DNA of 64,000 nt from Bombardia bombarda. Its lineage: Eukaryota > Ascomycota > Sordariomycetes > Sordariales > Lasiosphaeriaceae. Below, piece by piece: positions 57,606 through 64,000 of the stretch. The stretch spans positions 124,001 to 188,000 of the forward strand of contig JAULSR010000006.1 in the NCBI GenBank assembly GCA_030512295.1, read 5' to 3'. Each line of letters starts with the position of its first letter. Position 1 is the stretch's first letter. Below the pieces are notes generated by a model that saw nothing but the letters and a program-made list of their open reading frames with translations, was not told where the DNA came from and did no database searches. Both the position numbers and the translations under genes were made by a program.

Positions 57606-59069
57606 ATGGACTTCGACGAGAACCTGGAACTTCTTGCCGAGCACAGGTACCTCCAGTGGCTCGACCTTCTGCAAACAAAGCAAGCCCAGATACCGGCATG
57701 GGCAACTCATTCCACCCCCAGAGGCTGTCCTGCAGTATTGTGCTGCCTACTCTGTAATTATGGCTCGTACAATTTCGGCATACCTATCGCCTTTTCAAAT
57801 GGTGAGAAGTGGTTTGTTCGCTTCCCTTTGTGTGGCAAGACTGGCGCCGAGCACCTCGACGAGAAGGTCGCCAGCGAGGTGACGGCGCTGAAGCTTCTCC
57901 GTGCCCGTACCGACATTCCGGTACCAGAAGTGAAGGCCTGGGGTTTAGCCCACGAAAACAAACTCGGAGTTGGGCCGTTCATCATCGAGGAATTCATCTA
58001 CGGCGAGAGACTCGAACAAATTTTAAGCAATCCGGACGACAAGGACTCGTGCCTCCTGAACGACAAGCTGAATGACGGGAAAGTCGAGACGATATACAAA
58101 CAGCTCGCTAGATTCAAGCTTCAGCTCTTTAACCTCAACTTTGAGCATAATGGCAGCCTGGTCGGCGGGTCATCACGCCTACAGCCACCGCTGACTATGG
58201 CTGCCAACATGATGGCTTGTTTTTCAGGGGCAAACGTTGTCGGTATTATGCTGCTATTCCCTCTCTTCAGTTCCTTTCTTCCAAGTGTTGACGGTAATGT
58301 AGCCCAATTACGTCAAGAATTGTCTACTACCGAGGAGTACTTTGATCACGTCTGGAATCAGCACTGGCAACAATTCGCCACGCAGCGGAACTCGGTCTAC
58401 GAAGTAGAGGACGGCAAGGCTAATTACGTCTTCCACAAAGTCCTCAAGACCATGATCAAACGCCATGTTTGGCCCGAATTCAACCAAGGACCGTTTAAGC
58501 TCCTTTGTGACGACCTCGGCCCTACAAATATGCTCGTTAATAACGAGCAGGAGCTGAAAATTGTCGGAGTCATCGACGTCGAGTGGTCGTACGTCGCCCC
58601 AGCTCAGCTCGCGACCGTACCTCGGTGGATCCTCCAGGAACGGCCTGACTCCTGGCCGTTTGACACCAAGCGGCGAGATATGTTCCTCAAGTGCTTCGAC
58701 AAATTCAGGCGCATCTTGGAGGAACAGGAGGAGTTAATGCCGCCAGCCCAAGGCCCACGGCTTTCGGAGTTGGTCAAGAGATCCGAAGAGGACGGGAGCA
58801 TGTGGCTTCATATGGTCCTTCGAAGCGCCTTCAACGCCCACGACGACTTTGCCTGTGCGCAATTAATTGCCACCACTCCAGATTGGGGGGAGCTTGCTGC
58901 AGAGGTTCGCGGCCGGGAGGAGGTTCAGTCTTTTGTCGCCAGAAAGCTGGAAGAAAACGAGAGGTATTGGACAGTCGTGCGGGAGACGAGGAAGATCGTC
59001 AAAGAGGTGAAGGATGGAAAGCGGACACATCAGGATGTCATTGACCATGTCGAAGCGGCGTATAGATAA
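57606..59069 (+). CDS. Aminoglycoside-phosphotransferase-like (APH/choline-kinase fold) protein
   Basis: 487 residues from MDFDENLELLAEHRYLQWLD, the start that fits the family N-terminus. The N-lobe has SYNFGIPIAFSNGEKWFVRF and an EHLDEKVASEVTALKLLRAR helix, then IPVPEVKAWG and FIIEEFIYGERL. The catalytic loop is LLCDDLGPTNMLV and the metal site IVGVIDVEWSYVAPAQ. This CDD variant of the HGD loop is usual in this expanded fungal subfamily. Two blemishes exist. Around 57700-57765 the family-like sequence (PPPEAVLQYCAAYS) lies in another frame, implying compensating +1 and -1 shifts. The hydrophobic insert at about 58225-58300 looks like an unspliced intron beginning GTATTATG. The ORF nevertheless stays open. 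Natural substrate unknown; presence in fungi does not imply antibiotic resistance. Confidence 0.78.
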   Translation: MDFDENLELLAEHRYLQWLDLLQTKQAQIPAWATHSTPRGCPAVLCCLLCNYGSYNFGIPIAFSNGEKWFVRFPLCGKTGAEHLDEKVASEVTALKLLRARTDIPVPEVKAWGLAHENKLGVGPFIIEEFIYGERLEQILSNPDDKDSCLLNDKLNDGKVETIYKQLARFKLQLFNLNFEHNGSLVGGSSRLQPPLTMAANMMACFSGANVVGIMLLFPLFSSFLPSVDGNVAQLRQELSTTEEYFDHVWNQHWQQFATQRNSVYEVEDGKANYVFHKVLKTMIKRHVWPEFNQGPFKLLCDDLGPTNMLVNNEQELKIVGVIDVEWSYVAPAQLATVPRWILQERPDSWPFDTKRRDMFLKCFDKFRRILEEQEELMPPAQGPRLSELVKRSEEDGSMWLHMVLRSAFNAHDDFACAQLIATTPDWGELAAEVRGREEVQSFVARKLEENERYWTVVRETRKIVKEVKDGKRTHQDVIDHVEAAYR

Positions 59070-59619
59070 GGCGATAGACTGCCGGAACTGCGTTTGCTCC
59101 TTGGGGTTTCCCTTTGTCTACCATTCCTTATGTAGCGGCACCGGGGTTGTCGCAGGAGACGCTTGGGACAACCGCCCATGGCCGCCGCCGTCGTGCGCCG
59201 TCGCGCGCCGTCGTGCGCCAAGACTCCGAGCTCGTTTCATTGCGTGCTCGACGCCTAGGCCAGGATGCCCCAATCCGACAAGCTTGTCCATCGACTGCCC
59301 CATCATCTCTCCGGCCCATAGGACCGATCGCTGACTGCGTCCAGCCGAATAACGGACACGAGGAAGATGACCAGAATTCCGGCGGGATGCCCTGCGTCAA
59401 CCGGCAGGTGCGCGGAAGGGCGATGGTAATACCGATGGGACGTCAAGTCGGGGCTGCTGCCATTTGTACTGGTTTCCCAGGCTCTGAATGTTCGGTAGGG
59501 CGGTCGTTCTGCCGATTTAGCATGGGTGGAGATGTAAGAGTTGGCGTATGGGCAGTGAGAGGCCAAGTGCATGCTCACAGGCGAATATAAAACACTGGTA
59601 TAGCCTATGACAATGCTAT
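59070..59619. other. Convergent 3' region
   Basis: Spacer between the APH-like gene (+) and the FunK1 kinase (-). It holds a 10-bp tandem repeat at 59191-59220. Confidence 0.6.
59191..59220. repeat. 10-bp tandem repeat x3
   Basis: Three copies of TCGTGCGCCG with one substitution each in the second and third copies, in the convergent spacer. Confidence 0.85.
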
Positions 59620-62024
59620 CTATCCGCCATCCGCCACCACGTTTGGGTCCTTCCGGGCTTCGCGAAGAATCTCCTTCATCAAGGAATAGAGCTCCGGCTC
59701 CGGCCTCTTCCACCTCTCACCGTTTGGAAATACCTTCCTCCGCAGTCTATTGACCGACGGGATCAATGGCTGGTAGTACGATGTGAAGTTCTCTTCCGCG
59801 ATCTTGAGAAAGATACTCTCATCGCCTATCGTACCGACTTTTGATCGAACCAGCTTGTTATCACTCTCGTAATTCCAGCTATCAAACTCAGTTGGCCCCA
59901 TATCTTTGCCTTGCGCGTCGTAGTGGATGCATATCCAGAAGAGCACCCAAAAGAATGACTCGAGGTCGTGCATGAAAGAATGTTGCTCGCCCAGGAGCGC
60001 CCCGATTGCCATGAACGCCCTCGTGCCGGTCTTGCCCTTTGCTCCAGAGGCGCCATCTCGTTGCTCTTTGACGGCGAGGTCCAGGTCAATTAAAAACGAA
60101 GGCCAGGAGAGGTTGTCGTCGTCCTCATTGATCATGAGATTGTTGATCGAGATGTCTCTGTGGAGGAAGGCCGCCTTGCGCAAGGATTCATGTCCTTCAA
60201 TGCAGCCCTCTAGCGCGGCAAGGAGAGCCGATCGAGAGCTCGCCTCGTAGATGGGCTTTCCATAGTCACGAAGAATGACACGTCGATGCACCCGATTCGA
60301 TAGTGCGTCGCCGCTAGCCTTCGTTGGAGATGCCGAACAGGATCGCTTGCTGGGGGGCAGAGGGGCGCCAATTTGGCTGGATGATCGCTTCTTGCCAGCA
60401 GCGCGGCTGCTGCTGCGACCTCTCTGTGAAGCCCCAGACGCGATCATATTCGGCGGCGGCATCGAGCGTTCCGGCCGGTAGTTCGTAGCTGTGGTGATAT
60501 CCAATCCTCCGCGAACGTTTCTTCGAATGTTGTCATCCGTGCCGCGTACTTGAACTGTCTCGTGGTAGTAGTATCGGGCCACGTTGACAACGCCTTGACC
60601 AGTTGCCTCGCGTAATAATTCGCCCTCCTCATCGCGTTCGGGGTATTGCCATGAGTCTTTAATGACGAGCGGTGTCTGTGGGTGTCCTTCGTGATGGGCT
60701 TTCCAGCAAGTCGTGGCCCGGCCAGCTATGCAACGTGCGCGTTGCATCACCTCATCAATGATGAGGCGCTCTGTTGAACCATCCCGCTCGATCTCGATGA
60801 ATCGCTTGTCATTCGCCGTCATGATTGTCGGATCGAAGCCAAGCTCCTCCTCGCTCATCCAGAGAAACCCGAGGACCGTGGACACAAACTGCAGCCCATC
60901 TTTGTTGATGTCGAATTGTTCGGATGCGATCCCCCCGAGCCGGTCAAACTCCCATATCCTCATAAGAGATCCACAGATGGTAAAACCCAAGACGAAGCGA
61001 CGGGTGTCTTGAGCAGCCAGCACTTCTCTTGCGTACCTCCCAAGATCAAGCCATGCTTTTGACGCTTTGTCGGCCGACGGATTGCTCTTTAACTCGCCTG
61101 GTATAAGGATATGCGACCAGTGACATCGAGAGTCTTTTCCAGCCTTAGGGTTATCCACGAAGCCGACGTCTAACTTACGTTCTGCCGTAGAACCTTGGAT
61201 CGGCTTGTTAGGTTGTGCCAATGGCCTTCGTCGATGTGTCGGGGTCGACTTGTACCCTTCTGCGAATGTTGCCAGTTTCTCGTTCAATTCCGTAAACCAG
61301 CTTAAGACATCGTCCTGATTTGCATCTATCGGCCATCCGCTCCACCCATTACTAAAAAGTGGTTCGCTGCCTTCTATGCACTTCTTGAAGACGGCCTCGG
61401 ATATTATCTTAAGACCTGCTATCCGTCCGAAAAAAGCTTCGTGGAATCGAGGAAGCCCGACGTATATAGCGCCGAGTTCATCCCTGAGGACTCTGTCCAC
61501 ATCCTTGCGGTACTCGGAGGAGTTCGCGAAGCCGCTCGTGTTATACAGCCATGGGGTTTGTTGGACGGAAGAGGCGATCGCTCGGGGAGGTGGGGTGGAT
61601 TCGGTGACGGCTTTGTAGACTTGGCCCCAGACGTCGTCGGGATCGCCGGTAATAGCTGACTTCAAGAGAGGTTTGATGCGGTCGAGGTCGAAGTCGTCGG
61701 AAGTAATTGCTGTATTAAGCCTCGATAGTTCGCTGAAGAGAGCTCTTCCACTGTTGGAACGGAGCAGGCGAGCAGCCGGAAGGATCTGTAACGTCGAGAG
61801 AAGGAAAAGGACGAGGTTTTGGAGATCTATACGATGGTCAGAGAAGCACAACAGAACCAAGCTGTGCCGTCCTTCTTACCTTCTTGGCCAAGCTGCTCCA
61901 GCGCATCTAGAGTGCCAGAGATGTTCGCGCCTTCGCAGATCGAACTAAACAAAGCGCGGAAGGCATCAAGGCCCTTCCCAATAGGGTTATCCTTGATGAT
62001 CTTTGACCGTAGTTGGTCTGCCAT
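59620..62024 (-). CDS. FunK1-family protein kinase
   Basis: Exons 61880..62024 and 59620..61826 (783 residues), joined by a 53-nt GTAAGA to TATAG intron. Start MADQLRSKII is the first ATG. The long N-terminal region with CHWSHILIPGELKSNP, then FVLGFTICGSLMRIWEFDR and FLWMSEEELGFDPTI is the typical FunK1 lead-in. A Ser/Lys-rich linker (RSSSRAAGKKRSSSQIG) is followed by the kinase C-lobe: the catalytic loop FLHRDISINNLMI, the DLD sequence in place of DFG (FLIDLDLAV), and a GTRAFMAIGAL P+1-type segment. It ends with a SFFWVLFWICIHY helix. FunK1 kinases are expanded in fungi and often sit in variable regions. The gene appears intact, unlike its left neighbours. Substrate unknown. Confidence 0.92.
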
Positions 62025-62452
62025 AGCGGATGGGATGCCTCGCGAGATGGAAGAGGTGGGAAGAACTGAGAGCCGCGTTTCGTGGCATGTTTTGGCCCGT
62101 GCGAGATTTTCCACCAGCCACCCAGCCACCCAGCCACCCAGCCACCTAGCTGAGCCACCTCCGGGAAAACTTTCACTCCGAATTCTTAGTCAGCCACAAT
62201 TCCACAGTTTGACGGCACGGAAAATCCCCAATCCGATAAGCCAACCAACGTCAATGATTCACTCCCCAAGAGAGCACAGAGGAATCGAGTTCCAACTTCA
62301 ATGAGAGACTGCCAGAGTGTGGCTGAATTCCATCTTGCCAGCAACGGGAAGAGAGAGAGCAAGCAGCAGTGTCAGCTGACCAGTGAAAGCTGCTGCCGTG
62401 CGCGTATTTTCCCGCCTAAGCCGAGAACCATAATTTGCACTCGGTGTTCAAA
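62025..62452. other. Kinase promoter region
   Basis: Upstream of the FunK1 gene. It contains a short tandem CAGCCACC repeat near 62113-62147 and nothing else recognised. Confidence 0.5.
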
Positions 62453-62554
62453 TCAGACGCACTCGCCGCATTGGCTGTGGCGGCAGTGGCAGCAGGAGTT
62501 GCTGATAACGAGCATGGCGCCGCATTGGCAGCATCGCGGTTGGTAGGCCGACAT
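62453..62554 (-). CDS. Possible 33-residue Cys-rich (zinc-ribbon-like) peptide
   Basis: ATG complementary to 62552-62554, TGA-terminated. The product starts MSAYQPRCCQCGAMLV and contains CCHCRH and a final CGEC. The spacing CxxC-x9-CxxC-x4-CxxC resembles small fungal zinc-ribbon proteins. A TATATA element lies about 280 bp upstream on the minus strand (62830-62838). The frame is open further upstream to 62827 without protein-like composition. With only 33 residues, chance cannot be excluded. Confidence 0.4.
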   Translation of the reverse strand: MSAYQPRCCQCGAMLVISNSCCHCRHSQCGECV

Positions 62555-64000
62555 TTTGAGGGGTTGAGGGGCTGAGTTGTTCTTTTCTTTGTTTCGGCTG
62601 ATAGTGTTGGTGGTGCCGTCCGCGCGCGTCAATGGGGAGTTAATGAGCAGCAATGTGTAGCTATCAGTAGGTAAGGTATGTAGGTGTATGTAGATGGGAC
62701 GAAAGCTTCCAAGTTGGTCGATGAAAACCTGGATGTGATGGAACTGATGCTGTGAAAATGTGATTTTGAGTGAGTTTGTGATCCCAGAATCAGGCCTTTT
62801 ACAACGGGGTGATGGGTGGGACGGCACAGAGGATATATAGACGCTCCGACTTGGTGCACTTACTCCTTAGCAAAGTGGCAAAGAAAGGATCAAGGCTAAG
62901 TCCGGCGAGAAGGAGGCTTCTGGGAGGTTTGGGTGAAAGTGACGAATCAGAAGGGCTGCATTGCCATGGATTGCCTGGCTGCAGCGGTTTCGGCCTGTCC
63001 CGGGCTATAAGGGCTGGCCGATGTCCACACCAGAAAGTAGAAGAATAAAGCCGATTTCTGTCTCGGACACATAGCTGTAGTAAAAGGTTTCGGCTCGCTG
63101 CGGGATGAGTCGAGCTTTCATTGGCATCGTGAGACGTAAGGTTCAGAAAGGGTCTGGCGCAGTGCTGCGAGGCGGCCCTGCCTGCGTTAGCTTGGTGGTG
63201 ATCAACCTTCCCCGCAGATGTCCTTTCCAATGGGGGAATAGCATGAGATTTGGTGATTGGGTAAAGCCTCGAGACGGAAAGAAGCCCGTGGGGGAAAACC
63301 ACCGGTTTCCTCCGTCCGGGCTATCTTTGAGAGCTTGCAGTGTGGGGGAGGGGCACAAGAGAAACCGGGGTTCAACAAAAAAATTGTTTATTTACCTAGG
63401 CTTTGGATGTGGGAGGCATTCATCGCCAATTGATCAATGTCTCTTTCGACACGTGAGCTTACCTTCACGGTAGAAAAGTGGCCACCACAAAGCCGACAGT
63501 GTGGATATCCATCCCATCGGCCGTCGCATCGTGTCATGGGTAGTTTGCCTGAGCTTTACACAGTATGCTACTGCCCGGATGGTCAGGTATTGAAGAGGCA
63601 GCTAGCTGCCGGGAAGCCTGGCGATTCGCCTGCGAGCCTGGCAGCCTGGGTGGAGGAGCTCGTGGAGCCGGTGTCGAGTGTCGACCAGCTGTCATTCGCT
63701 CCGGCAGCCGCTAGTATGTCCCACTGACCACTGTGCCACAATACCACAGCCACCCTCGAGCCACCTTACTCAGCCAAGGAAGGAGCTAAGAAACGCCGTT
63801 GGCCCGCTCTGTCTGCAAGCTTTAGGTCGTACCTAACTACAAGCAAGGGTCTCGCCGTGCAGCAAGCGAGGCACTCTTGAGCCTTGGTGGCGTTTTCTTC
63901 TCAGGGGGCGCCGCTTCTCGATCGGTTATTATTGAAGCGAAGCTTCAATTGCTCTTGGCGCGGAAGTTGTTTACAACGTAGTAACAAGGCAAGAAGCTTG
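62555..64000. other. Right-hand end without a supported gene
   Basis: Several short to medium frames on both strands (for example 62799-63302 minus, 63105-63473 plus, 63437-63727 plus) overlap and lack recognisable protein features. A perfect 8-bp hairpin (ATTGAAGC, 3-nt loop) lies near 63927-63946. No gene is called. Confidence 0.45.

Noticed and set aside
63927..63946. Perfect 8-bp hairpin near the right edge
   Set aside because: Too small and isolated to interpret as a terminal repeat or terminator.

Overview
The window is nuclear DNA of a filamentous ascomycete, most likely a Sordariomycete. The evidence is short GT-AG introns (about 50-110 nt) with CTAAC-like branch sites, a copper metallothionein almost identical to the Neurospora crassa peptide, and fungal-specific families: HET domain, Pex23/Pex30-type dysferlin-domain peroxin, HsbA-like secreted protein, FunK1 kinase and DUF3435. 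I saw no tRNA, rRNA or CRISPR array. Exon boundaries below were worked out by hand from splice consensus and frame.

Layout. 0-6.3 kb: the 5' part of a HET-domain gene running off the left edge (-), a small tail-anchored protein (+), a two-exon protein with an alpha/beta-hydrolase-like core that lacks the nucleophile serine (+), and a convergent unknown gene (-). 6.2-12.6 kb: long non-coding stretches, two unknown small genes (8774 and 10832, +) and a possible gene relic (9598-10039, -). 12.7-20.8 kb: a dysferlin-domain peroxisomal membrane protein and a five-exon, 1313-residue polyglutamine protein of unknown role, both on the minus strand. 20.8-31.0 kb: about 10 kb with no convincing gene, lying upstream of the polyglutamine gene. 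31.0-38.0 kb: a five-exon flavin monooxygenase with one GC-AG intron, a proline/threonine-rich unknown gene with a frame break, an HsbA-like secreted protein with an apparent 1-nt frameshift, and a small unknown gene. 40.2-40.5 kb: a 25-residue copper metallothionein split by an intron, with TATA box and CA-rich leader. 41.5-43.9 kb: a PX-associated-domain (PXB/DUF3818-like) protein with a frameshift at a C6 run. 45.4-53.0 kb: a secreted multicopper oxidase, a coiled-coil protein and an intact 3-ketoacyl-CoA thiolase.

53.4-62.0 kb is an accessory block. It holds a decayed dynamin/SLIP-GC-like GTPase (-) and a decayed DUF3435/C2H2 protein (+), which is the family of Starship captain tyrosine recombinases and their relatives. 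The two genes are divergent and both have lost their 5' ends at the same roughly 300-bp junction. An aminoglycoside-phosphotransferase-like gene and an intact FunK1 kinase follow. The last 2 kb contain only a possible 33-residue Cys-rich peptide.

The most interesting points are the hidden metallothionein gene, the mutual truncation at 55.4-55.7 kb next to a captain-like recombinase relic, the 10-kb non-coding region, and a series of single-nucleotide frame breaks (HsbA, PXB, 34-kb gene, APH, DUF3435, GTPase). Some of these breaks may be assembly homopolymer errors and others real decay.
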